A stretch of DNA of 64,000 nt from Ceriagrion tenellum (Eukaryota; Arthropoda; Insecta; Odonata; Coenagrionidae), in contig OY720636.1 of NCBI GenBank assembly GCA_963169105.1, positions 104,656,539 to 104,720,538 on the forward strand. The letters run 5' to 3'. Below, piece after piece: positions 1 to 12,135 of this stretch; the first letter of the stretch is position 1, and every line of letters starts with the position of its first letter. Position numbers and translations under genes: made by a program. The notes under the pieces were generated by a model. The model was given only the letters and a program-made list of their open reading frames with translations, was not told the DNA's origin and did not search any database.

Positions 1-559
1 CGTCTCCATCCGTCCTCTCCCGAGGACAATCACTCCAGTTGTTCTATCTCGGTTTATCTCCCTTGTCATTTTCAGTCGCGGAGAGAGTAATAATATTATC
101 TTCAATATTTTTTTAGTTCCACGCTGCTCTCTTACTTTTTTCCTTTACTTCTCCTTACTTTTGGACGACCGCGTGTTCTTACTTGTGGAGAGTGATCTGG
201 CGTATCATCAAATTCTCCCGCAATTGAATAACTAGAGTTTGCGCTACACCCATGTGTCTGTCGAGCGGTCATTGACTGCTGTTTGATCCACCAGATTGGA
301 TCCGGGAGACATTTGATTTGGGTGGGGCTATTTTCCATAATTATGTTTATGGAATCGGTCATAAATACTTGCACTAAGTAGGAGAACATGATTCTGAGTG
401 CATGAGATTGGGCTAGTTGTTTTTAGCGAAGACGAGAACTTATCAATTGGAATGTAAATGTTTGGAGTGGCGTGATATTGTTCGGAAAGTTGGTCATTGC
501 AGAGAAGAGATGTGCTTGGACTGGAGTGTTTTGAGATGTAAAGAAGAATGATTATTGAG

Positions 560-760
560 ATGTAAAGAAGACGAACAAAGAAGTGTTGGAGATGGTTTGG
601 GATCGCAAAATGTATATGGCCGAGCCGCGGAGGAGATAGCGAAAATAGAATTATGAGCGTATTGAGTGGGGATGTCATGACTAAGAAGGGTGGCAGGTGA
701 GAAAATTTTGAGCGGGCGCCTTAGAGGAAGGACGATGCTGACAATTTTGGACATTTAAGG
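560..760 (+). mobile_element. LINE fragment, 3' part of reverse-transcriptase ORF
   Basis: Plus-strand frames read TNKEVLEMVWDRKM near 568-610 and LSGRLRGRTMLTIL near 705-748. These match the typical C-terminal part of LINE reverse-transcriptase proteins, where a TNEEVL-type motif is followed by an EGR-x-GR-GR-type motif. Frameshifts and stops show it is dead. It is the same family as the fragments at 4,226, 20,900, 33,970 and 63,361. No clear ends. Confidence 0.45.
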
Positions 761-2424
761 GAAAACAGAAATTAAGAATTTTCGGGGATTTGTTCCCCCG
801 TTAATCAAATTTTAGTCAGGAAAATCGTGGAAAGACCCTGTAATGTTATTTATAATGGTGGGACCAAACCTGCTTCAAAAACCTGCTTTGATAGCTAAAG
901 GGAAGAACATTGGTGTAACTTATGCAAATGGGAGGATTGAGGAGGACAATGGTCCCATCCAGATGAAATGGAAATGTTGTAGAGTTAGGGTAATCCTTTG
1001 CTTTCTATGTGGAGACAGGGTAGTTTTTGGGCCTAGATGGTTCCAGCCCCATCCTTCCTCTACATTAGTGGCGTCAATCCCTCTACAACTAAAATATTGC
1101 ACCCAGGGAAATTGTGGGGATAAGAGAAGCTACCCGCGAAGCATTGCAGGCTACCTGGTAAAGCGAAGGAGCTGTCATTATCGAAGTGAGAGCTGACTTC
1201 TGCAAGTTATATCTCATCTTCTAGAGAGCCAAATTTGATTTGAACCTCCAGTACCTTCCATAAATTGATCTACTAGTAAGACTGAATTAGTGAATCACGT
1301 ATTTAATTAATGCCCAGGTAGTAATGGGAATCACGCGTGGTAATTAAAAGGCACATTTGGGAAAGTAATTCATTAATTTTCCAGACGTTCAGTCTTCACT
1401 CGTGATTTCAAGTCCCGATAAGTCTCCCCCGCCCTTTCTGTGCGGACTTAGTCATGACGCAAAAATAAAACTGACTTTATAGGGCTTGGAGAGGTTTCGT
1501 GATTATAAAACGTTGAGGAGCCACGCGGTTGAGCCTTTGCTCACTCGCTGCAATTTATTATCCCGCGATCGATCTCTCCTCTTTCTCCGCCAATACATCC
1601 TAGCCGTGCTATTCTGCGTCAGGCCATCAACCACCACCACCCCCCGTTCTATTCTCCCCTCTATCCATACAACCCTGACTCACCGTCTCCCCTTCTTTCC
1701 ACCCCCCTACCCCTTCGACTCCCCTGCTTCCGATTCCTCCCTTCCCGCACCAATCGCTTCCCTCCCCTCGTGCCCACGTTCACCCTTTTGGAGATTGAAG
1801 GTCGTCCCGTGTGGGAGAGGGTGCCATGGGAGATGAAAAATACCGGGGGAAGGATGCTGTGTTTGCCGAAGATGCGGGATGGATCATCAGAGGGGGCTTT
1901 ACGCGGGGGAATCGGGTTGGTGTGTGTTGGTTGGCTGAAATTTTGCATTTTTGGAAAAATGTCATTTCTATTTCTTCGTTGGAAAAGTGCCCAAGGCCAC
2001 AATTCCATGTTCAAGGAGATAGCAAGTTGGGGATTTGCGGGATATATTTTTTAAACTTTGGTTACGATCATTTTTCTGCGATCAAAATTGATATCTACGT
2101 CATAATTGGGAGAAAGCTCCGCGCCCTGAAATTCTTTGACTCATATGCCGATGCATGTTTCATTTTTTTCGCCCGAATTCTGCGATTCGATCCGTTGTCA
2201 ACCAAATCAGTGATTCCTTTCCAGAGTTTCTTATTCAAGAGGTACTAAATACCTCCCATATTTTATTAGGGCTTAATAGTACTAGCTTCCCACCCGAGTT
2301 GTACCTTAAGTTAGTTGAATCTAAGAATAAATTTTGTGGAAAGAGTTTTCTTATGCCGTGAGAAGGGAGTGGCTTCTAGTTGAGCCTGGTACCATCGAGT
2401 TTGTGAGAAGCTCCTGGGGATTCA

Positions 2425-2525
2425 GGTTAGTGTGGTGTTTTCCCTTTCCCATTCGAGGGATCGGGTACGAATCCTGGTTGGGGAAATTTTGCAGTGGATT
2501 CCAGTCCCATACGTGGTTGTTGAGT
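2425..2525 (+). repeat. tRNA-derived SINE fragment
   Basis: A tRNA-like stretch carries a box-B-like motif (GGGTACGAATCCTGG near 2461) preceded by a box-A-like GGTTAGTGTGG. It resembles the copy at 11,480. It is not a functional tRNA: the arms do not pair well and the ends are missing. Confidence 0.4.
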
Positions 2526-4225
2526 TTATAGCTTTTCCTGTCTTATGGCGCCTTACTCATTTGCGGACTCATGCGGACCCGAGGTTTCCATCTAACTATG
2601 GTGAATATTAACGTATGGTAATTATATCATTTTTCCAACGTTATCTTCAGCGGCCGTCAAACGGAAGTTATTGCATTTTTATACTCCATTTTCCTATATT
2701 CCTGTACTGCTTTAATCCTTCATCTCTGTTCGTTTGATCTTCCCTAATACAAGTTTCTGATGTGTTCCATCTTTGGTTTTCCTTGGCAACTCTTCCCACT
2801 TGCGGTCCCTTCGGTTATCGTTTTCAAGAATTTTATTCTTTAGTTTGTGTATATGATCCCACGGACCTCGTGTTGGGCCCGACCGATCAAAAGATGTGTG
2901 CCGACCTCTGCCTTGGGACTGAGGGGATCAATGCGCCGCTGTCATTCGCTTGGGCCTCGCTCCGACCTATGAGATAAGCAGCATTTATTTTCGGCCGAAA
3001 GCTCTGAAAAAAACTTGCTTTTCCAATCTCATATCATATCCTCTTCCGCTCTTCGCTGATGGATTTTTACCACCCTCTTTTCCTCTCTGGACGAATGGTT
3101 TTACCTCTCCTATCTTTTTGGATGTATCTTTTCCATGCACGAGAATATAAAATTTTAGTCCAAGCGTGGCAAAATGTTTTTCCCTCTCCTTTAACCTTCG
3201 ACCCGAAAGTGACGTAATGGTAAAAAAATGCGGTACCTCTGGTCTTGAGATGTCAGCGATTGCTTGTCAAGTTAATTATGCCTTTCGGTGTTTTCTCTTC
3301 GCTCACCATCAATATATCCGGAAGCGTCTCTTTATCAACGATATTCAGTTTTACGAGATGGTTGTGGTGCATTTCGTGTCTTATTCCATGTTCGTGATCA
3401 TGCTTCCTTGAAATCAGTTTTCCGCTTCGTTTTCATCGTGTCACTGTTTAGAGTGAAATCCTCATTTAACGTCCGTCGTGCTAGACATCTACGAAGCCAA
3501 AATATTGGATGAAGGGTGGCTCTTAGTGTGTCCTGTCGTGCAGGAGTTTGTGCGTGAAAAATGAAGAACAATTTTTTGTTTAATATGAAGGCTCATTCGA
3601 ATTCTAATTATCTTTATCTTTTCAGGTGCTTTCCTCGATATCTCTTTGTTTTCTAATAGCTTTTCTTTAATAGACGATGTGCGTGGTTTTCATCCAATAT
3701 CGTAAACTTTTGTTATATATCCTAGCTCCATATTCTTGGAGATGAAGTGCGAGCCTTTATATAATCGGTCAAAGTATTTTCACTTCTGTATTTTAACTTG
3801 GAAATGTTTATTCATCAGTTACTCGTATAGTAGGTAAAGAGAAAACTTAATCTTCCGTCTTCTTTCACAGTTGATGTTGATGGATTAAATGCGGAAAGGA
3901 GATAGTTAGGGATTTTTAAGTTTATTTCCGCGATGCATTAAAGAACCGTCATTCCATCTCGTTGAAGCTCAAGTTTGAGCGATGTAATTCCCAAGAATAA
4001 CTTGCCGACTTTGATTTATGTTACTTTACTTTAAATTTGTGGTACTACGTGATGCATAGGTTATTTAACAGTTTTCCATGTTTATCAAACTATAAGGAGA
4101 AAAAATTACGACCCAGGAGTGTCTTACATTTCCTCTTACGTGCATATGAAATTGACTGAATAGGGAAATGTTTAAAGCACGAGTTGAATGTGTTCTAATT
4201 ATTTTCTGAAGTGACCCTTGTAGAA

Positions 4226-4515
4226 ATTATATAAGGGGAATTGAATAAGTGCTCACCGATAGGACAGAATAAATTACTGGAAGCTTGTGTAAGAAGGAAG
4301 AGTAACGAGGAGTGTAATGTGAATTGCAGCGTAGTCTAGAGTAGAGTGTGATGATTGGATGCAGACATTTGAGATGTGGATGTGGCAGAGAGTGAAGAAA
4401 TCTGCGATCGGGGATAAGAAAGACGTACGAGGAAGTGCTAGACGTAGTGGATGAGGAGAGGAAAATGATTGTATTAGAGGGAACCCTGTTACAAAGCTTC
4501 TCATTATGATGCTTG
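4226..4515 (+). mobile_element. LINE fragment, 3' part of reverse-transcriptase ORF
   Basis: Plus-strand frames read QTFEMWMWQRVKKS at about 4360-4400 and then KKTYEEVLDVVDEERKMI at about 4420-4475. These match the AFEMWxWRRM and TNEEVL motifs found near the C terminus of LINE reverse transcriptases. The long minus-strand frame here is a shadow. The copy is broken by stops. Confidence 0.6.
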
Positions 4516-4559
4516 TGGGGCCGTTGTGTGTTGTGACTCATTGTGCGTTGACACAAAGA

Positions 4560-5230
4560 TCGTGTTTTTTCTGTTATTGTCTAAGTATTTTTTTTACTTT
4601 TTCTCATTAAATTAGTCCGACTGTGATGAATAAGAGAACGCGAGATGGCTTCAAACAAGCCAGTCTATCAGTAGCGCTGTGGAAGATAGGAGCGGGGATT
4701 ATGGCGACAGTAGCCGTCATCGGCGGAACTCCTCTGACTTACAGTCGTGGCTCTTCCGAACTTCCGCTTCCCCAACCCTTTCCCATTCGGGCCCACCCTT
4801 CTCGCTCTCCACCCTCCTCCCCCTCCCTACTGCTATTAATGCCTTTATAATGATCATTCTCTGCCTCGACCGCCACGATCTGTGGAGAGAGGTTAGACCA
4901 CGCCCCCGCAGGTGAATGGATGGGTGATTTCTCCCCCTTACCTGGCGCCCTTCTCACTGCCCAACCCTTCCACCTCTCCAGGTGCGGAGGAGGGAAAGGG
5001 TTTGGTTTGTTGGTTGGCTCATAAAAACAAAACAAAAAAAACTCCCATCGGCTTGCCTTGCGACTCACGCCGCCTGCCTCCGTTTCCATGACGACCGCGA
5101 CTCGCTCGACTCCCCACCTCCCCGGCACGATGACAAATGCCCATTGTTTTTTTTCCTTTTGTTTTGCATATCCTGTGACGTAGCTCATCACGCCACGCGT
5201 GCGGCATATGCGTACGTATGATGTTTCGGG
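4560..5230. other. GC-rich stretch, no gene recognised
   Basis: Pyrimidine-rich on the plus strand (CTCCACCCTCCTCCCCCTCC near 4807) with open frames on both strands, none of which resembles a protein. CpG is locally raised near 5,040-5,215. A promoter or untranslated region cannot be excluded. Confidence 0.3.
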
Positions 5231-5234
5231 CGAG

Positions 5235-8200
5235 TGGTTTTTTTGTGGGGGAGGAAACGGGGTTGGTCAGTCAATTCATGAATAGCTTGGCGCCATCGTC
5301 GAGGGGTCGTAAACGTGTGCTACTCGTGAGAAACTCGCCCCCGTGTCTCCATCGGTCTTTTATTGATGACACCGCACGCACTCTTCCCTTTTCACAATTA
5401 ATTTCATCGCCATCCCCTATCTGCATAAAAGATGCTCTTTATATTCTACCTGTACCGTTGTCCCACGTCCTGGTGTGGATGATTGAGAATGGCGTCTCCA
5501 GTACGGAAGTTGGTTCAATTATGTGTAATTTGAGGCTTCACTTTGTGGAAACGCACGGTAAAAAATTGATAAATTTCTACGCTTAGGATTAATTCATCTT
5601 AGTATGTCTCCATACTTATTATTTATGTATTCCAATGTCTTTGAAAATGACAGTCATCTATCATACGTAGACATCGGGCATCTACTCTAAAGCGCTTTCC
5701 AACAGTTGTAGTCTCGTAACTCTTCAAGAGGTATTTTTTTCCTTGAGTCCCAGGTAGATTAATAGATGGTTTGGTTTTATTGAAAACTCGCCTTAATATT
5801 CTTATACTTTCCCGGCGACATTCTCGCCTTGAGGATGGGTGACGAGTTGTTGCCCGAAACGTCGGCAGTATCAACTTATTGTGAAGCTCGAGAGAAATTT
5901 ACCAAAACGCCTTAATATTGTTTATGAGTTTCATCTTGGAACCCCTGTGACTGTTTGCCGGTACTTCATGGATGGAAAGAGTGCAGTCCGGTAGCCGCTG
6001 CGTCGGAAGATATTTTATGTGAAGGTTCCGCATTGGTAGGATAGTGTTAGCGCTTTGAAAGAATGGAATATTTTTGGTTACTACGAATTTTAGGTTACTC
6101 TATACATCTTAAATAGGTCCGTGCATATTTGATTATCAAGAATCGGATATTTTTCTGTTCAGCGTGTTTTTTTTTTGTTTAAAATTTTTAGAAAAAAGTG
6201 GCTTCTTGTATTTGATCTCTATTTCCATCCGGAGCAAGTATGTACTTCTGTTTCACTTCCTACGCGCTTCAGTTAGAGAATGAATCTTCTTTTAAGTTAA
6301 GGGAACGTGTTAACCAAGGACGTCGGAGCATCATGGAAATGAACCGACTTACATCTATCGAGATCTGGGACGATGAGTTTATTAGTATTTTTAAAATATA
6401 TCAATTTATTTATTTAGTAAAATGCGTCCCAAGCGTTGCCCCTTCATTCTCACCAAAAAGGTGAACGCGATATGCTTGCCCTACACTTTTCTTTGTTTTG
6501 TCCTGTGGTTCGAGTCGATCTGAAGATTTGAATGCACGGAAATAACTATTGCTTCCTGGTGAAAAATAAAACTGTAAAAGCAAGAACCTCTCCCAAGTGC
6601 ATTACAGTGTCTCCTTAAATGGAGAAGAGCGAAATCTCCCCCTTATACGTACGCGGAACTTCAACCCTTTAATTTCCTTCCTGGTCACGATTTGTCCTTG
6701 GATATAAGGGTCTTATACCTTTTTCGAGCCGCGCACCCTCTTGATGCGCTAGGGGTCAGCAATTAATCGCCGTTAGGTTTGAACCTGGGGGTTGGTTTGT
6801 ACCATGGCCAGTGGATTTATTTTATTTCTCTCGCGTACATTTCTTAGAATAGCACTGCTCATGGCAATTGTTTCCCAGGCTGAGAACTATTGTAAAATGG
6901 ATATTCTGAACCCGTCAGCGACTTTTTGAGTCATGACGATCGTGCAAGTAATGCGTGTTATTTCTCTTCCGCTTGTGGTTAACAGGATTGTAATAAACGC
7001 GTAAATAACCTCGGACTCTTTGTTTGCCCTGACAGTTACTAGTGTTAGAAATCTTGCACTCCGGATTTTTCTGACAAGCAGAAGGTTTGTAGTTCGATGT
7101 CCGATCTTGGAAACCTTTCTTCTGCAGCAGTTTTCAACGCTTATAATAACTGTTTCCGTCAGAATTGTTGATACCATACATTATTTCGAATATTATTCGG
7201 GTGCTTTTTCAACTAGCCACGACTGGACTTAATCCTAAAAGATGGTCGTCTAAATGCAAATCCAGGCTCTCTTGCGTTATGGTACATGGAGGCTTATAAC
7301 GAGAAAATTATTATAATACCTGTCGTGTATCCATTTGCATTAATTGGAAACAGCGAGACGAGCCACTTCGGCTCATTTCTTTTGTAGCTTGGATTGGATC
7401 GTCTCGGTCAAACAACGGTACTTTCTGAATGGTAATTTCTACTTCGCAAATCTCAAGTATATAATTGCCATATGCAATGATACGTGTGCCACATTACACC
7501 TAGCAACATCATGAATTTTCATAGCTATTGCATTCCGAAATATGCTGATTTTAGTACGCAAATGTCGGAGCTTATTCCATTTATGAAAAATCTTTATGAA
7601 ATGAAGTGTCACCGTTTTGCTTCCTTGAATAGTTTACAAAGAGTAACCTAAAATTTGTTTCAATCATCCCAGCCGTATTCCCTCTGGACGACATGGAATT
7701 GAACAGGCTGGAATTAACTGAATTTGATTGGAAAAAGTGAATTTACTATTTTCCATATTTGTCAATGTTGCTTTGCATAGACCATTCGTGATGTTTGTTT
7801 TTCCTGGTAATAAGATGATATTATATTGAAACGCAACCTCATCTTAATTATTAGTTATTTGCACACGAGTATATTCTATTCCGCTGCTTTCTAGTCATCT
7901 CAATGAAAAATAGTTATAAAAATGAAATTAAAATTATTTTAGTGTAATAAGGAATTAATGAATATTTATGAAATACCTTCGATAATTCAGGAAATGTATT
8001 CGTTTGCTCTTCTCCGTGCTTGGTCCCGTGTTTCAGCGTTTTAATATGTAGCCAATGCCTGACGTCAGCAATCTAAATGGTTTTATCTTTAAGTTGCTAA
8101 GGAAGAATATGTCACTTTTTTGACTATCACATTCGTAAGCGAAGCCCCTTAAGTCTCGTCGGACTTGAGACACCGCCGAGATAACTTGTGATGCGGTTCA

Positions 8201-11200
8201 AATACTTCGAGGTTAAGGCATTCCAAACCAGTCGCGTGAGACCTCGGCGGCCGTGACGCAATTACGGCGGACAATGAATTAAATGAGTCGTAAAAGGTAA
8301 ATTAAAATCCTCGTATGAAGAGTGGTGACCGTAAAATGTGATCTGTCCTCCTCCCTTTCCGTCGCTGTTAGCCGAGCTGCGTTGCCAATTGCACCCCTCC
8401 CCCCTCTGTCGTGTGTGTACTCGTTCTATTTTCGGCCGTTCAACCCGAGGAGAGCGCTCTCCTCGGCCGCCTTTGGGAGAGAGACGAGAGAGGGACTTCG
8501 CATTCCTCCAGCGTCGCCTCCGCGGTGACTAAGACTTTTGATTCGGAGTCTGGAAGGAGTCGGCCCCAGTTTCTTTCTGTTTTTTTTGTTTCGTCTCCTC
8601 CGTTAAGGAGCGAATGCTCCCGTCGGGATCGTAATAGTTTCGCGCGACCTGGCTTTTCATTAATTTCGCGTGCAAAAAATGTCTCTCTTCCTTAATGGCG
8701 CGGAAGCTCCTTCCGTTGCGAAAGTTGCCAAAATAGTTTTTTTTCCGAGTTAGCCGTGGCCATCCACTCAGGCCTATATTCCATCCTGACTGGAATGATA
8801 TGTAGCGTGACTCTGTGGAATTCTAACCTGCAGTTGCTTTCCTCCACTAAATTTCACTATCATTTCCTGGTCCACCCTTTTCACTTTCACTCGGCGTAGC
8901 TCCTCATTCAAGACCCTTGCTAGTACAAGTGTACGCTATTTGCCCTAATAGTTATTTGTTTGTGTTGTCTTGCAATTTGCTGTAGTTTTCGTCAAGTTAG
9001 ACCTAGTGTCTGATGGCCGTAAGCCCTTCACTTTAACCCCACCGATATTTTCCTTCACCTTTGTCGTTATCGTAATTTTTACCATCGTAGGGAAGTAAGC
9101 ATGAGCTTTCTAATATAAGGTATTTTTATTGATCGTCATTTTCCAGCAAATAGGTCTGAAAAAATTTTAATGACTGTATGTGAAATGATATATGGCTGAT
9201 TATGTGTATTGGGCATAAAAAGATTTTACTTCTTTGTCGAGAGCTCAAGGAAACATGGCGACTTCGAATAATTTAACCTGTGAAACTTCCTCCAATCTCT
9301 GAATGCTGACCGGCTTCTTTATGTAAACGCTAAGTGTGCCTGGAATCAATCTGATATTTTACGATAATGCGTGGAAAATTGTGTTTCCGCTTCATGTACC
9401 TTTGAAATTTTATTAAGAAAATTTTATTTTGACACTTAAATATTCAGCCCTTGAGGGTGCTTCTTGTGGTGTGGCGTAAGTTGTTCATTCTAAGAGCGAA
9501 TATAAACGCAGGTGGTCATAGAAGGCTTGTTGCTCGAGAATGGGGCGATAGCTTGGAAGCGGGCAGCTCGTCGAGCCTTTAGCGCTGTAGTGGGCGGCGG
9601 CTCCATTCTTCCCCGGGATGGCCTTGTGCTGCCCCCTGGTCGCGACGCTGCATCCCATTGAGACAACTCGGTGGGCGAGAGGGGGCAGAAGTGTCGGGGG
9701 AGGAGGAATAACCGGCCTTAGCGAACGCGGCTGCCTCGCTGTCGGACATCCCAGACAAGCAACGTGGACACAGTGGATACCCATGTCGTTCCTCACAGCG
9801 GAGGGACGAGGTCTCGCAAGTGAATTATGAAACCTTTCCATTAGGGTTCATTAAGGAAGCATCCCTCTCTGTTCAGCATACCGTTTTTTTTAACGTATAC
9901 CTACTATGAGGGTAAATGCCCTTCCACGATATTAACTCATCCCGATTAAGTCATCCCCAAACAGGTCCCTTGCCGAATTATCTGCGTATTCTTGATAGCT
10001 AAGCCAGTTCACGTGAGGCAATTAGGTAATTGTGTCGTTACGTGCCACATTAACCCTCCAATGATTCCTGGTCCTCCGCTGAGAATTACATCGGGTGATT
10101 TTTTTTTATGTCGGTACTGCTTTTGCGATTATTTCGTGCAGTTTGATGCTTTAAGCCGGTATTACACGAGGCTTGTACCTGCACAATCTGATGTGTGCAC
10201 GAATGTGAATTGCGAATGTAAAGCAGGCTTGTTACAAGAGAGCATGCGCAAATGAACGCGAAATGGCAAAATAGCCCGTTCTAATTCAGTTATTGCGCGC
10301 CAGATTGAAAAAAATGTCCTGTGTTAAAATGTGCAATTTCATGCTCCGTGTAGAGCGGGCTTCACTCACTGCAATTTTTCAACGCGCAACTCACGGTGCA
10401 TCTACAAAATCTGTCGGTCATCTCATTTTTAAAGGTGTTTTTTAACTTCATAAGTTCAGGTGTGGCACCTTCCATGATATCTTTCGACTAGCGTTTTATT
10501 CCCTCGACAAAAAAATACTGCCTTATTTATAGCGGACGTGCCATGGGAGGCCGTGGGCTGAACGTATTCAGATGACTATCGCTCTCGCAAACATTATTTC
10601 AACTATTTGCTGCTTAAATGTGATACGGGTGTGTTGAGTTTGGGTTGGGCGGTTTCAAATCCCCTTGGCTTAATCTTCTTCCACTCAGTCGTACACGACT
10701 CGTCTTTTGTTAATATTACAGCAGCGATGGGCATGACCACATAAATGACATCCAAGCAGAGGTTTGTGACAACCGGATGGCTATGGTCATATCGGGATGC
10801 CTTTTCATCGGTTTTTGGGGTGAAAGGGTTTAAACATAAATTATTGTGTGCTGAATTATCATACTTAAGACAAGGATATGTTGACAAGAGTGGTGGTCAG
10901 TTCCTCTTAACCTCCAGTAGGCTCTTAACTGACGTTCTACCTTGGCTATGTTCCAGGAAAATACTGTGAGCCGTAAGTATTGACTAAAAACTGTTTCCTT
11001 CCGTCGGCATAGGAGGAAATTATCTTTTGAAAAAAATCCTCATCTGAAAATAGTTCTTTGCAGATATCATGAAGTTGAAAAATTGGCAAAATGTTTGCTA
11101 TAATGAGTAAGAATCATTCTCAAGGTGTTCGACTAATGGTTGTTTAAACGTTTTATGCCATGATTCATGACTTGTGGTATTTGATCATTTTTTTCTGCTC

Positions 11201-11470
11201 TTAGATTCCCATGTCCGAAAGGGAGAAACTTCTACCTCCCTCCTCTCCCACTTTCCACGTATCACTTCCGCCTGCCTCGTCCCCCAACCGTGTCACTTAA
11301 ATATATTTTCATGCTATGTTTTTTTGGCGAAGAATTTGTGCATAAGGGTGACGCGTCAAAAGGTGTACATTCACAATAAATTTTCTGGAATCTTGCGGAG
11401 TTTTGCTATTCCATGAGGAGGAATTGCCTTTCAATTATTTTAGCCGGAACTATCAAACTCGTTGAAAAAC
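5235..11470. other. No supported gene; scattered repeat remnants
   Basis: AT-rich non-coding DNA, apart from the CpG block near 8.4 kb listed separately. Near 5,850 the words GTTGCCCGAAACGTCGGC resemble the 'CCGAAACGTCG' signature common at the ends of some invertebrate retroelements. The 9,540-9,800 stretch is GC-rich, with open frames on both strands but no recognisable protein. Confidence 0.4.
8300..8560. promoter_or_regulatory. CpG-rich block with 22-bp perfect palindrome
   Basis: This CpG-rich, pyrimidine-rich block contains a perfect palindrome at 8445-8466 whose half is CCGAGGAGAGC. Overlapping plus-strand frames in this block have the biased composition expected of GC-rich non-coding DNA and no recognisable protein. 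It could be an untranslated first exon or an enhancer. Confidence 0.2.
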
Positions 11471-11905
11471 ACTGAGGGTTCGGTTCGGTGTGGTAGCTGA
11501 AGTCCTTTCTTCCCATCCAGAGGGCCTAGGTTCGAATCTGGGCGTTGACGGAGATCATTCAGTGAAATACTGTTTCTTAATTGGTTGTATTGTGGAGAGC
11601 TTTGCAAATTTAGTATTCAGTCCACCCCTCCTTCGATCCCTGAATAATCTTCCCATTCCAGCCACACCCACCTGCTCTAAATGACCTCTGTTGACGGTCG
11701 CCTTCCCCAACCAGCAATCCAAAAAACTAAGTATTTTTGCGCTCGTTGGAAAATTGGTTTTTACTTGGCTTAACTTGAGTTAATGTCATTATGGAGCTTG
11801 TTGATAAGTTTGTTTCCCTAGACTTTTTCTGCCATGATTCATGGTGAGTGGTCACATGCAATCGCCATTTCAGATTCCCATGTCTGAAATGGGGAAACAG
11901 CTTGT
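11155..11905. repeat. Pair of diverged direct repeats flanking the SINE
   Basis: Two related stretches, about 11155-11235 and 11828-11905, share TGCCATGATTCATG and, about 50 bp later, AGATTCCCATGT-[CT]-[CT]-GAAA. They lie in the same orientation on either side of the SINE at 11478. They may be two copies of one older repeat family. Confidence 0.4.
11478..11700 (+). repeat. tRNA-derived SINE
   Basis: A tRNA-like head has a box-A-like GTGTGGTAGCTGAAG near 11,488 and a clear box B (AGGTTCGAATCTGG near 11,528). An unrelated body follows, containing CACCCCTCCTTCGATCCC near 11,624. The tRNA part cannot fold into a full cloverleaf, so it is not a tRNA gene. The open frame across it is coincidental. 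Confidence 0.5.
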
Positions 11906-11944
11906 TCAAATTTTTTCGTTGGTCATGCAAAGCTAGTCCCGGAG

Positions 11945-12135
11945 ATCTTCCCCGTCGTCGCTTGTTTACATGCGGGGGCTGACACGAAAACGGACGCTGG
12001 GGAGTTTGGAGGCGGATTTAAAATATGCGCGGGTGACGTCACCGGATGGTCCTGTTTGGGAGGCCGAGCGGGAAAGGGTTAAAAGGCGGGGGTGAGATTG
12101 GTGGGGGCGGATCCGGGAGAGATTCATGTGTATGG
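11945..12135. promoter_or_regulatory. GC-rich block with CRE palindrome
   Basis: A GC-rich stretch in AT-rich DNA contains a perfect CRE-type site (GTGACGTCAC at 12033-12042). Nearby are GC-rich patches (AGGCGGGGGTG, GGGGGCGGATCC), resembling a regulatory or CpG-type promoter. No adjacent exon or splice donor could be tied to it, so promoter function is inference. Confidence 0.25.

Noticed and set aside
4739..5191. 150-codon minus-strand frame
   Set aside because: Gly/Glu/Arg-rich peptide produced by a pyrimidine-rich plus strand; no recognisable domain.
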